The notes beneath the pieces were generated by a model. That model saw only the letters and a program-made list of their open reading frames with translations. It ran no database searches and had not been told where the DNA came from. From Streptomyces sp. HUAS 15-9 (GTDB lineage Bacteria; Actinomycetota; Actinomycetes; Streptomycetales; Streptomycetaceae), in contig NZ_CP106798.1 of assembly GCF_025642155.1 (NCBI RefSeq), positions 186,001 to 250,000 of the forward strand: a stretch of DNA of 64,000 nt. The letters are read 5' to 3'. The translations under genes and the position numbers were made by a program. This document shows positions 1 through 10,700 of the stretch, in pieces. Position 1 is the stretch's first letter. Every line of letters begins with the position of its first letter.

Positions 1-1074
1 GAGATTCTGCCCCAGGCACTGATGGATGCCGTGGCCGAAGCCGACGTGGTGACGTGCGTTGCGCCGGGCGTCGAAAACGTCGGGGTTCTCGTACGCCTTG
101 GCGTCGCGGTTCATCAGCGTGATGGAGACCAGCACCGCGTCCCCGGCCTTGATGGTCTCGCCGCCGACCTCGATGTCCTCCTTGGCCATCCGGACCATGT
201 AGTCGGAGACGGAGGTGAACCGCAGCAGTTCCTCGACCACTCCCAAGAGCGCACCGGGGTCGCGCAGCAGCACGTCGATCTGCTCGGGGTGCTGCATGAG
301 CGTGAGGGCGCCGAGGGCGATCGCGTTGACGGTGGTCTCGTGGCCGGCCACCAGCAGGACGAACGCGATCATGACCACCTCGTTGTGGTCCAGCTCGCCC
401 TCCTCCAACTGGCGTGCGATCAGCTCGTCCAGCAGGCCGTCCTCGGGCTCGGCCTGCTTCTTCTGCACCAGGCCGTGCAGATACGTGTACAGCTTCCCGA
501 AGGCCGCGTCGGCGTCCGCCGACGTCGCGGCGCCCACGAAGTCGCGCGAGCACTCCTCGAAGAAGTCGTGGTCGCCGTACGGGACACCGAGGAGCTCACA
601 GATCGCCATCGAGGGCACCGGCAGGGCGTAGGCCGACACCAGGTCCGCGCCCGGCCCCTTCGCCAGCATGTCGTCCAGGAGCCGGTCGACGAGGCTCTGC
701 AGCCTGGGACGGATGGCGTTCATGCGCTTGACGCCGAAGCTGGGGATCAGCATGCGCCGCTGCCGGGCGTGCAGGGGGTCGTCGACGCCGATCAGCGGGA
801 AGGCGAGCCCGCCGCGGTCCTCGGTGCGCTGGACGACGACGGGGAAGTCCGGGTGGCCCCAGTCGGAGGACAGCCGGGGATCGACGAGCAGCGCCCGTCC
901 CTCGGCATGCCCGGTGATCAGCCATGCCGGTCGGCCGTCGAACAGCGTGACCCGCGTCAGCGGGCTCTCGCCCCGCCACTGGGCGTACTCCTTCGGCGGC
1001 TGGTACGGGCAGGTCCGGTCCTGGGGGAAGGACGGAGCCGACGCCCCGGTGAAGCGGATTTCGGTCTCGGTCAT
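1..1074 (-). CDS. pteD: Cytochrome P450, CYP105D-type (filipin C1'-hydroxylase-like), C-terminus beyond window
   Basis: Heme monooxygenase, 358 residues visible, cut by the left window edge just after the heme-binding loop. The start is the ATG at 1074, preceded by GAAAGG. The I-helix oxygen-activation motif GHETT (about residues 244-248) and the heme loop FGHGIHQC with ligand Cys353 are both intact. The N-terminal FPQDRTCPY segment is typical of the CYP105 family. It is the last gene of the set and follows another P450 after a 216-nt gap containing a hairpin, so it may have its own promoter or be expressed by read-through. By position and sequence style it resembles CYP105D6, which hydroxylates the C1' side-chain carbon of filipin. 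That role is inferred from family and context. The partner ferredoxin expected in such clusters is not in the window. Confidence 0.88.
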   Translation of the reverse strand, partial: MTETEIRFTGASAPSFPQDRTCPYQPPKEYAQWRGESPLTRVTLFDGRPAWLITGHAEGRALLVDPRLSSDWGHPDFPVVVQRTEDRGGLAFPLIGVDDPLHARQRRMLIPSFGVKRMNAIRPRLQSLVDRLLDDMLAKGPGADLVSAYALPVPSMAICELLGVPYGDHDFFEECSRDFVGAATSADADAAFGKLYTYLHGLVQKKQAEPEDGLLDELIARQLEEGELDHNEVVMIAFVLLVAGHETTVNAIALGALTLMQHPEQIDVLLRDPGALLGVVEELLRFTSVSDYMVRMAKEDIEVGGETIKAGDAVLVSITLMNRDAKAYENPDVFDARRNARHHVGFGHGIHQCLGQNL

Positions 1075-1227
1075 GTCGTGCCTTTCGAACAACCGGCAAG
1101 TGCGGTCGTCCATCGAAATGTGAAGGGCTACGGGAATCAGGTTTCAGTCCGTCAGCAGGGCGCCTGGGGCAGTCCGGTCACAGCACCCGGTCGTCCGGCC
1201 CCGGACCCTCGGTCACCGGCCGGAAGG

Positions 1228-1264
1228 GGTGATCAGCGCACGCGGTCCGCGGGCGCTGATCACC
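1228..1264 (-). terminator. Strong inverted repeat between the two P450 genes; probable terminator or operator
   Basis: Perfect 12-bp arms at 1228-1239 and 1253-1264 (GGTGATCAGCGC and its reverse complement) flank a GC-rich centre that can itself pair (CGCGG/CCGCG). It starts 27 nt past the stop codon of the upstream P450. There is no clear T-tract, which is common for Streptomyces terminators. The rest of the 1075-1290 spacer shows no gene. The strong symmetry could also be a regulator-binding palindrome for the downstream P450 gene; sequence alone does not decide this. Confidence 0.55.
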
Positions 1265-1290
1265 TGTGCCAGTGGGCCGTGGTGCGGAGG

Positions 1291-2490
1291 TCACCAGGTG
1301 ACGGGCAGCTCGTGCACGCCGTAGAAGACCATGTCGGTGCGGAAGCGGAGCTCCTCGACGGGCTTGGCCAGGCGCAGGGTCGGAAAGCGACGGAACAGGG
1401 TCTCGAAGACGATCTGCAGCTCGATCCGGGCGAGTTGCTGGCCGATGCACTGGTGTGCGCCGAAACCGAAGGCCAGATGCGGGGCGGGGCGGCGCGTGAT
1501 GTCGAAGCGCTCGGGCTCCTCCACGAAGGCGGGGTCGAAGTCGGCGGCGAGGACATGCGCGACGACCTGCTCGCCCTCGGTGATGCGCACGCCACCGAGC
1601 TCCACGTCCCGGGTGGCGACGCGCTCGCCGCCGAACTGGCCGATGGTCAGGTAGCGCAGCAGCTCCTCGACCGCATTGCCGATCAACGACGGGTCCTCGC
1701 GAAGCAGGGCCAGCTGGTCGGGGCGGTCGAGGAGCAGCACCGCGCCGAGGCCGATCATGCAGGCGGTGGTGTCGTGGGCCGCGATCAGCAGGGTGCCGGC
1801 CGCGTTCATGAGGAACATGTCGTCGACCACGCCATCGGGGTCCTCGGTGGTGATCAGCGCCGAGATCAGGTCGTCGCCGGGATCGGCCCGGCGCTCCTGG
1901 ACGAGCTGGTAGAGCAGCCCGCCCAGGCGCATGCCGGCGGCCTCGGTGGCGGCGGCGTCCTGGTCGACCCGCATCATCGCCTCGGCAATGTCCTGGAACT
2001 CCGCGCGGCGCTCGACCGGGACGCCGAACAGGTCGGAAATGACCATGGACGGCACCGGGTTGGCGAAGGTCTTCACCAGGTCGACCGGGCCGCCCCGCGC
2101 CTCGATGGCATCGAGGTGCTCGTCGACGATGCGCTGGATGTTCGGCCTGAGCGCCTGCATGCGCCGGACGGTGAACTCCTTGGCGAGCAGCTTGCGGTCC
2201 GAGGTGTGCTCCGGCTCGTCCTGCCACAGCAGGCTGCCGCGGCCGGGCTTCTGGGTGACGACGCCGTCCTGGGTGTGCAGGGCATAGGGCACCTGGACGC
2301 TGAACGAGGGGTCGCGCAGCAGGGCGCGCACCTCCTCGTAGCCGGTCGCCAGCCATGCCTCGTGGCCGCTGGTGAAGGTGGCGCGGGTCACCGGGGCGGC
2401 CGCCCGGATGTCGGCGAGGCCGTCCGGCGGGAGGAACGGGCAGCTGCGGGCCTTGGGGACGGCGGGCGCGTCGGCGGTGGGCTCGGACAT
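1291..2490 (-). CDS. pteC: Cytochrome P450, CYP105P1-like (filipin C26-hydroxylase)
   Basis: Complete 399-residue P450. The start ATG at 2490 follows AAGGAG with a 4-nt spacer. An upstream in-frame extension to 2856 exists but overlaps the preceding gene and is unlike P450s. Visible motifs are AAHDTT in the I helix (237-242; Ala where most P450s have Gly), ExxR at Glu276-Arg279, and the heme loop FGFGAHQCIG with Cys348. The sequence from the first residues to the C-terminal HELPVTW matches what I remember of CYP105P1 of Streptomyces avermitilis. His72 in the B-C loop is at the same number as the residue reported to ligate the heme in crystals of that enzyme. CYP105P1 hydroxylates C26 of the filipin macrolactone. 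It lies 50 nt downstream of the carboxylase/reductase gene, in one apparent operon. Confidence 0.95.
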   Translation of the reverse strand: MSEPTADAPAVPKARSCPFLPPDGLADIRAAAPVTRATFTSGHEAWLATGYEEVRALLRDPSFSVQVPYALHTQDGVVTQKPGRGSLLWQDEPEHTSDRKLLAKEFTVRRMQALRPNIQRIVDEHLDAIEARGGPVDLVKTFANPVPSMVISDLFGVPVERRAEFQDIAEAMMRVDQDAAATEAAGMRLGGLLYQLVQERRADPGDDLISALITTEDPDGVVDDMFLMNAAGTLLIAAHDTTACMIGLGAVLLLDRPDQLALLREDPSLIGNAVEELLRYLTIGQFGGERVATRDVELGGVRITEGEQVVAHVLAADFDPAFVEEPERFDITRRPAPHLAFGFGAHQCIGQQLARIELQIVFETLFRRFPTLRLAKPVEELRFRTDMVFYGVHELPVTW

Positions 2491-2540
2491 GGTTCTCCTT
2501 GCGCTTGTGGGAGGTGGCGGGGTTCGTGCGCCGGGGACGG

Positions 2541-3797
2541 TCAGGCGGCGGCGAGTTCGAGCGCGGTCTCGCCGCGCCGGGCCGCGTTCACGAGGACGGC
2601 CATGTTCCCGGAGGGGTGCACGTTGTCGTACATCATCTGGTGCATGCGCCCGATGTCCTGGAAGCCGTCGCAGACGGACAGACAGGGGTCGAGCATGCCG
2701 GCGCCGACGAGGGTGATGACCTCGCGGCACTGGCGTGTGTCGGCGTAGTGCGAGCCCTGGAGGCGCTTGGAGCGCATCCACAGGTGGCGCAGGTCGACGT
2801 CTCCGTTGTAGCCGGAGGTGCCACCGCAGATCACCACCATGCCGGCGTTGTCGCACAGGTACATCGAGGTCGGAAGGGTGTCCTGGCCGCTGTGCTCCAG
2901 CACGATCCGCGGGGACCTGCGCTCACCGAGGATCTCCCAGATCTTCTTTCCGACCCCGCGAGCGCCGCGCAGGAACCGCGTCGACGCCTCGGCGTCCCCG
3001 ACATCGGGCAGCCGGCCCCAATGGTCGAAGTCACGGCGGTTGATGGTGCCCTGCGCCCCGAGGCGGCGGCAGTACTCGGCACGGTCCTCGCTGGAGACCA
3101 CGGCGATCGGGATGCCGCCGGCCAGCCTGACGAGCTGGATGGCCATCGAGCCGAGGCCGCCCGCACCGCCCCAGATCAGGACGGGGTCGCCGGGGCGGAC
3201 CGTGTTGCCCTGCCAGCCGAACAGCTGCCGGTAGGCGGTGGGCCCGGTGAGCAGGAAGGCCGCCGACTCCTCCCACGACAGATGGGCGGGCTTGGGGTGG
3301 CACTGGTACTCGTCGACGCGGCAGAACTGGGCGAAGGAGCCGTAGTTGGTCTCGTACCCCCAGGCCTTGATGCTCTCCGAGACCAGAGGGTCCGTGCCCA
3401 TCCGGATGTCCTCGGCGGTCTCGTCCCACTGGCCGCTGGTGAGCAGCACGTGCTCACCCACCTTGACGTTGCGGACGCCTTCGCCGACGGCCCACACCAC
3501 ACCGGAGGCCTCCGAGCCTCCGATGTGGAAGTCCTCGGACTGGCCCTGGCGCTGCCGCATCCCGATGACGTCGACCGGCTCGCCCAGCGAGGACCACACG
3601 TTGTTGTAGTTGATGCCGGCGGCCATCACGTAGACCAGCACCTGGCCGCGGCCCACCTCGGGGGTGTCGACGACCTCGGTGCGGAACGCCTGCTTCGGTT
3701 CTCCGAAGCGGTTCTGGCGGATCACCGACGCGTACATCTGCCGCGGGACCTCACCGAGGGGCGGGGTCTCGGCTATCTCGTAGAGAGCCTTCGTCAT
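2541..3797 (-). CDS. pteB: Crotonyl-CoA carboxylase/reductase homologue (alkylmalonyl-CoA supply)
   Basis: 418-residue MDR-family enzyme expected to carry out NADPH-dependent reductive carboxylation of a 2-enoyl-CoA to an alkylmalonyl-CoA extender. The start ATG at 3797 follows GGGAGAG; the open frame continues upstream into the PKS gene, but only this start has a ribosome site and family similarity. The nucleotide-binding motif GGAGGLGS is at about 210-217. Residues matching the CO2-binding set of characterised carboxylase/reductases are visible: Asn in NYNNVW (about 63-68), Tyr148-Glu149 in WGYETNYG (Tyr where the reference enzyme has Phe), and His350 in GSHYAD. It is about 25-30 residues shorter at the N-terminus than housekeeping Ccr. 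It sits 59 nt after the terminal PKS gene, whose last AT has a non-standard GAGH signature, so it probably makes that module's extender. In filipin this would be a hexylmalonyl-type unit. Confidence 0.9.
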   Translation of the reverse strand: MTKALYEIAETPPLGEVPRQMYASVIRQNRFGEPKQAFRTEVVDTPEVGRGQVLVYVMAAGINYNNVWSSLGEPVDVIGMRQRQGQSEDFHIGGSEASGVVWAVGEGVRNVKVGEHVLLTSGQWDETAEDIRMGTDPLVSESIKAWGYETNYGSFAQFCRVDEYQCHPKPAHLSWEESAAFLLTGPTAYRQLFGWQGNTVRPGDPVLIWGGAGGLGSMAIQLVRLAGGIPIAVVSSEDRAEYCRRLGAQGTINRRDFDHWGRLPDVGDAEASTRFLRGARGVGKKIWEILGERRSPRIVLEHSGQDTLPTSMYLCDNAGMVVICGGTSGYNGDVDLRHLWMRSKRLQGSHYADTRQCREVITLVGAGMLDPCLSVCDGFQDIGRMHQMMYDNVHPSGNMAVLVNAARRGETALELAAA

Positions 3798-3856
3798 GAT
3801 TTCTCTCCCACATCTGCTCTGTCCGGTCTGGCGGGCCCGCGGTGGTCGCGGGCCGG

Positions 3857-4700
3857 TCATGCGGTCGTGGCGTCCGGAGGTGCTGCGGCGCCGGATGCAT
3901 CGGTGACGGTGTCCGCCAGCCAGGAATCCACCGCCGCCGCGGTGGTGCCGGCGTGGTCCTCCACCATCGAGTAGTGGTTTCCGGTCACTTCGACGATCGT
4001 GTCCACGTGCTCGGGCGGTGCCGCGCGCCCGTCGCCGTCCGCGGCACCGGCCGGCACGGGCTCGCTCGCCCGTACGAGCAGGGTCGGCGCGGCGATCCGC
4101 GGCGCGGCCCAGTCGTCGAACAGGCGCATATAGCGGCCCATCGCGGTGAGCTGTTCGCCGCCGGACCTCATGAAGTCCAGGCGCTGCGACTGTGCCTGGG
4201 CCATGGCGTTGAGCACCTGGTGGTCGAAGGGGATCTCGCGGCTGAAGCTGTCGACCATCACCACGGCCGCCGGCTGCTCGCCCATGGCCTCCAGATGTGC
4301 CGCCACGCCGTGGGCGATCCAGCCGCCGGAGGAGTAGCCGAGCAGGACGACCGGCTTTCCGCCGGCGCACTCCCGTACGGTCTGGGCGTGCAGCCGGAGC
4401 ACAGCGTCCGGGTCGGACGGAAGCGGCTCGCCCTTCTCGTAGCCGGGGTTGAGCAGCGCCCACACGTCCAGTCGGTCGCGGAAGGGTGCGGCGAGCCGCG
4501 CGTACTGGTGCGCTCCGGCCGGTACGACGTACGGCGAGAAGCACATCAGCGCCAGGGGACGGTCGCCCTGCGACAGCCGTACCGGGGCGGGCCGCTGGGC
4601 CAGTTCCTCGGGCCGCTCGAACGAAGGCCGAAAGCGGGCCGCCTCCATCAGCATCCCCATGGCCTCGGCGGCCGTCCCGTTCTCGCTCGCGTGCCGGTAG
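3857..4700 (-). other. Thioesterase domain (macrolactone release) of PKS-E
   Basis: Type I thioesterase following the last ACP. The nucleophile elbow GYSSGG is at about 4321-4340. The catalytic His is in GNHYSM near 3973-3983, and a candidate Asp lies in VMVDSF. It should release the chain by attack of a distal hydroxyl on the acyl-enzyme to form the macrolactone. Its presence fixes this gene as the end of the line. Confidence 0.93.
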
Positions 4701-7700
4701 AGCTGCACCAGCATGTCGGCGGGCCGCTCCTGCGCCGCACCGCGGCCGGCGCCCTGGAGCCGCGTCAGCAGGTGCTTGGCGAGCCTGGCGGGCGTGGGAT
4801 GGTCGAAGGCCAGTCCGGCGGGCAGGTGGAGACCGGTCGCCGCCGACAGGCGCCGGCGCAGGTCGATCGCGGTGAGCGAGTCGAAGCCGAGCTCCAGGAA
4901 GTGCGCGGTGGGCAGCACGTCCTCGGCCGACGCGTGACCGAGGACCACGGCGCTCTGGGCGCGGATGTGCTCCAGCAGCCGCTCCTCCCGCTCGGCCGGG
5001 GCGAGTGCGGCGAGTTCGGTCGCCAGCGTCGCTCCGTCGCCGGTCTCCTCGTCGGCGGCCCGCTCTGCCTCCAGGAGCCGCTGTACGTCGGGCAGATCGG
5101 CCAGTAGCGGGCTGGGCCGTGCCACGGTGAAGACGGGCAGGAACTTCTCCCAGTCGATCGGGGCGACGGTGAGGGCCGCCTCGTCGTGCTCGACGGCCTG
5201 GCGCAGGGCGGAGATCGCGAGTTCGGGGGCCATGACGCCCAGGCCCCGCCGCTCGCCACGCTCCTGGATCGCGTCGTCGACCATGCCGCCGCCCGCCCAG
5301 CCGCCCCAGGCGACCGAGGTCGCGGTCAGGCCGCGGGCCCGCCGCCGCAGCGCCAGGGCGTCGAGGAAGGCGTTGGCACAGGCGTAGGAGGCCTGGCCAC
5401 CGCTGCCCCAGACGCCGGCACCGGAGGCGAAGAGGACGAACGCGTCCAGCTCACGGCCGTCGAGCAACTCGTCGAGGTGGACGGCGCCGGTGACCTTGGC
5501 GGCCGCGGCTTCGGCGAACTCGTCGAGACCGGCGTCGGCCAGCATGGACGACCGTGCCGTGCCGGCGGCGTGCAGCACCGCGGTGAGCGGGTGCCGGGAC
5601 TCGATGCCGGCGAGCAGCCGCGCGAGGGCGTCGCGGTCGGCGATGTCGCAGGCGGCGATGGTCACTTCGGCGCCCAGGGCGGTCAGCTCCGCGCGCAGTT
5701 CCGGCGCACCGGGGGCGTCGGGCCCGCTCCTGCTGGTGAGCACCAGGTGCTGCGCGCCCGCGCCCGCCAGCCAGCTGGCCAGGTGCCGGCCCACGCCGCC
5801 GGTTCCGCCGGTGACCAGGACGGTGCCACGGGGCTGCCACGGGGTCACGGGCTCCGCGTCGGCGGGCCGCGCCCGGAGCATGCGCCGGCCGAACACGCCG
5901 TCGGCACGTACGGCGAGCTGATCCTCGTCGTGCTGGGCCAGCACTCCGGCCAGTCGGCGCAGCGCGTGCTCGTCCAGCTTCTCGGGCAGGTCGACGAGAC
6001 CGCCCCAGCGCCGGGGCAGTTCCAGTGCGGCGACGACGCCCAGGCCCCAGAGCTGTGCCTGGCCCGCGTCGCGCAGCGGGTCGCCGGCTCCGGTGGACAC
6101 GGCTCCGCTGGTCGCGCACCACAGCGGTGCCTGGACGTCCACGTCGCCGAGCGCCTGCACCAGGGTGACGGTCGTGGCGAGGCTCGCCGACAACGTCGGG
6201 TGGAGCGGGTGGGTGCCGGGGGCGAGGCCGAGCATCGACAGGACACCGGTGGGCTGTTCGCCGCCGAGCTCCTCGGCGAGCCGCTGCGTGGCCTGCGCGC
6301 GGTCGCAGTCGACGGGGAGTTCGACGACCCGCACCTTGGCGCCGTGGGCGCCGAGCACGCCGACGACGCAGGGTGCCCACTGCTCGTCCGCCAGCCCGGC
6401 GGGCAGGACGGCGAGCCACAGGCCGTGCAGGCCGGGGGCCGGGTGGTCGGTCAGCCGCCGGAAGGAGACGCGGTAGCGCCAGCCGTCCACCGTGGACTTC
6501 TCCCGGCCGCGCCGACGCCACGCGGACAGCACCGGCAGCGCCGGGCCGACGAGGGCGGCGTCGTCCGCCCCGAGTTCCTCGGCGAGCCCGGACAGGTCCG
6601 TGTTCTCCACCAGCTCCCAGAACCCTGCCTCGACCGGATCGGCGCCCGCGGGCGCCGGGTCGGCGCTCTCCAGCCAGTACCGCTGTCGCTGGAACGCGTA
6701 CGTCGGCAGGTCCACGCACCGTACCGGATGCCCGGCGAAGGGGACCGTCAGGTCCACGGGTACGCCGCTCACGTGCAGTTCGGACACGGAGCGCAGGAAG
6801 CGGTCCATGCCGCCCTCGCCTCTGCGCAGCGAGGCGCCGGTCACGGCGTCGGCACCGGCCTCCTCCGCGATCTCCTGCACCGCGCCGGCCAGCAGCGGAT
6901 GCGGGCTGCACTCGACGAACACCGTGTGCCCGTCCGCCAGCAGCGTCCGTACGGACCGCTCGAACTCCACCGTGTGCCGCGCGTTGCGGTACCAGTACCC
7001 GGCGTCCAGGGCGGTGGTGTTCAGCACCGTGCCGGTCACCGTGGAGTAGAAGGGGATGTCCGCCGCGCCCGGCGCGACCGGGGCCAACTGCTCCAGGAGT
7101 TCGGGGCGCAGGCTCTCGACCTGGGCGGAGTGCCCGGCACCGGTGGCGCCGCGGACCTTGCGCACACGCACGCCCTCGCCCTGAAGTTCCGCCAGGAGTT
7201 CGTCGACCGCATCGGGCTGTCCGGAGACGGTCAGGGCGGCGGGCCCGTTCACGGCGGCGACCGACAGCCGGTCCCCGTACTTCTCCAGCCGCGCACGAAC
7301 CTGGTCGGCGGGCATGGCGACCGCGAGCATGGCGCCCTTGCCGATGAGCTTGGTCAGCGTCCGGCTGCGCAGGGCCACGATCCGGGCCGCGTCGTCCAGC
7401 GTCAGCGCGCCCGCGACGTACGCGGCGGCGACCTCGCCCTGCGAATGGCCGACGACGGCGCCAGGCGTCACACCGTAGGAGCGCCACAGGGCGGCCAGGG
7501 ACACCATCACCGTGAACAGCGCGGGCTGGGCGACCTCCACCTCGGCCACGTCCGGCGCATCGGGTTCGGCGCGCAGGACGTCGAGCAGCGGCCAGTCGAG
7601 GTAGGGGGCGAACGCCCCGGCGCAGGCCCTCGCCTGCTCGGCGAAGACCGGGGAGGTGTCCAGCAGTTCGCGGGCCATCTCGGTCCACTGCGAGCCGTGA

Positions 7701-10700
7701 CCGGGGAAGACGAAGGCGACCCTGCCAACGGCCGCGGCGGTGCCCTGGACCACGGTGTCCGCGGGTGCGCCGTCGGCGAGCGCCGCGAGCCCGGACCGCA
7801 GCTCGTGCCGGTCGTGGCCGACGACCACGGCCCGCTGCTCCAGCCGCGTCCGCGTGGTGACGAGGGCGCGGCCGACGTCGGGCAGGGACAGCCCTTCGGT
7901 GCGGTCGAGGTGGTTCAGCAGCCGGCGGGCCTGCTCGCGCAGGGACCGGGCGGTCTTCGCGGACAGCGCCCACGGGACCACGTCCAGGGGCCGGGCGGCG
8001 GTCGCGTCCCGCACTACGGGGGACTGCTCGCCCTCGGCGGCGGGCGCGGTCCGCGGAGCCTGCTCGATGACGGTGTGCACGTTGGTGCCGCTCAGCCCGA
8101 ACGAGGACACGGCCGCACGCCGTGGCCTGTCCAGGTCGGGCCAGGTGGTCTGCTCGGTGAGCAGGCGCACGTTCCCGCCGGCCCAGTCGACGTCCGGGGT
8201 CGGCTCGTCGACGTGCAACGTCCGCGGCAGGATGCCGTTGCGAATGGCCATCACCATCTTGATGACGCCGCCGACGCCCGCGGCCGCCTGCGCGTGGCCG
8301 ATGTTGGACTTCAGCGAGCCGAGCCACAGCGGCCGGTCCTCGGAGCGCTCCTTGCCGTACGTGGCCAGCAGCGCCTGCGCCTCGATCGGGTCGCCGAGCC
8401 GGGTTCCGGTGCCGTGGGCCTCCACGGCGTCCACCTCGTCCGGGGTGAGCCGGGCGTTGGCCAGCGCCTGCCGGATGACCTGCTGCTGGGCCTTGCCGCT
8501 GGGCGCGGTCAGGCCGTTGGAGGCGCCGTCCTGGTTGACCGCGCTGCCCCGCACGACGGCCAGGACCTCGTGCCCGTTGCGGCGGGCGTCGGACAGCCGC
8601 TCCACCAGGACCAGGCCCACGCCCTCGGCGAAGCCGGTGCCGTCGGCGGACGAGGAGAACGCCTTGCAGCGGCCGTCGGCGGACAGCGCGCGCTGCCGGC
8701 TCGACATCGTGAACGCGGACGGTCCGGCCATCACCATCACGCCGCCGGCCAGGGCCATGGAGCACTCGCCGCCCCGCAGCGCCTGCACGGCGAGGTGGAG
8801 GGCGGTCAGCGAGGACGAGCACGCGGTGTCGACGGTGACCGACGGGCCTTGCAGTCCGAAGGCGTAGGAGAGCCGACCGGAGATCACGCTGGCCGCGTTG
8901 CCACTGGGGAGGTAGCCCTCGACGCCGTCGGGCACCTTGAGCGGGCGGCCGGTGTAGTCCTGGTAGCCGGAGCCGACGAAGACGCCTGTGGCGGTGGAGC
9001 GCATCGCGTCGGGGGCGATCCGGGCGCGTTCGAAGGCCTCCCAGGCGGTCTCCAGCAGCAGGCGCTGCTGCGGGTCCATGGCGACGGCCTCGCGCGGGCT
9101 GATGCCGAAGACCGCGGGGTCGAACTCGTCCGCGTCGTGCAGGAATCCGCCCTGGGTGGTGTACGTGGTGCCGGGGTGGTCGGGGTCCGGGTGGTAGAGC
9201 GCCTCGACGTCCCAGCCGCGGTTGCCGGGGAAGCGGGAGACCGCGTCGCGGCCGGAGGCGACCAGCTCCCACAGGTCCTCGGGCGAGCGCACGCCGCCGG
9301 GGTAGCGGCAGGCCATCGCGATGATGGCGATCGGCTCGTCCAGCACCGCGGCGGCCGCCGTGGCCGGGGCGTTCGCGTTCTGGCCGCCGGTGAGTTCGGC
9401 GAGCAGGTGGGCGGCGAGGTCCGCGGCCGTGGGGTGGTCGAAGACCAGCGTCGTGGGCAGGGCGAGGCCGGTGGCCTCGTTGATGCGGTTGCGCAGTTCC
9501 ACCGCGGTCAGGGAGTCGAAGCCGAGGTCCCTGAAGGGCCGGTCGGCCTCGACGGCGCCCACTTCGCGGTGGCCGAGGACGGCGGCGGCGTGCGTGCGCA
9601 CGAGGTCCACGAGGGCGCGAGCGCCGTCTTCGGGCGACAGCCCGGCCAGGCTCTCGGCGAGCGCCCCGGAGCCGTGGCCCGCCTCGGGGGCGTCCTGCGC
9701 GAGCGTCGCGCGCACCTCGGGGAGGTCGCCGAGCAGCGGGCTGGGACGGCCGAGGGTGAACGGCACGATGAAGCGCGACCAGTCCACGTCGGCCACGGTC
9801 AGCAGGGTCTCGTCGTGGTCGAGCGCGCGCTGCAGGGAGGTGATCGCCGACGCGGGGGTCATCGCGCGAAGGCCGCGGCGGCGCAGCCGCTCCTCGTCGT
9901 CGCCGTCCTCGACCATGCCGCCGTCGGCCCAGGGGCCCCAGGAGAGGGCGGTCGCGGTGAGGCCGCGGTCGCGGCGGTGCCGGGCGAGAGCGTCGAGGAA
10001 GGCGTTGCCGGCGGCGTAGGCGGCCTGGCCGCCGCTGCCCCAGACGCCGGAGATGGAGGAGAAGAGGATGAAGGCGTCGAGTTCCTGGTCGCCCAGCAGT
10101 TCGTCCAGGTGCGCCGCGCCGCCGGCCTTGGCGGCGAGCGCGGCGGCGAAGGCGGCCGGGGTGGTGGCGTCCACCATGCCGGCGTCGGCGACTCCGGCGG
10201 CGTGCACGACGGCGGTGAAGGCGTGCTCGGCGAGCAGTGCCGCCACGGCGTCGCGGTCGGCCATGTCGCAGGCGGCGAGCGTGACGCGGGCGCCGAGGTC
10301 CTCCAACTCATCACGCAGGGTGGCGGCGCCGGGGCGTCCGCGCCCCGGCGGCTGGTGAGGACGAGGTGTTCGGCGCCGCCGCGCGCCAGCCAGCGGGCGA
10401 CGTGGCCGCCCAGCGCGCCCGTACCACCGGTGACGAGGACGGTGCCGCGGGGTTGCCAGCGGTGGGTGGCCGCGCGTGCCGGTGCATGGGCGAGCCGCCG
10501 GGCGAAGACGCCGGAGGCGCGGACGGCGAGCTGGTCCTCCTTCCAGGGGCCCGTCAGCGCCTGTCCCAGCACGTCGGCCAGGCGTGCGGCGGCTTGCTCG
10601 TCGACGGTCTCCGGCAGGTCGATCAGCCCGCCCCAGCGCCGGGGCAGCTCCAGGGCGACGGTGCGGCCCAGGCCCCAGACCTGGGCGTGCCGGGCGTCGC

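Noticed and set aside
3798..4544. In-frame upstream extension of the carboxylase/reductase gene
   Set aside because: It overlaps the thioesterase coding region, is Arg/Pro-rich and has no family similarity; the ATG at 3797 has a good ribosome site.
5395..5440. FAS in place of FSS in the KR of module 13 as a lost catalytic Ser
   Set aside because: The second Ser, which is the catalytic one, and the Tyr are retained; the change affects only the preceding residue.
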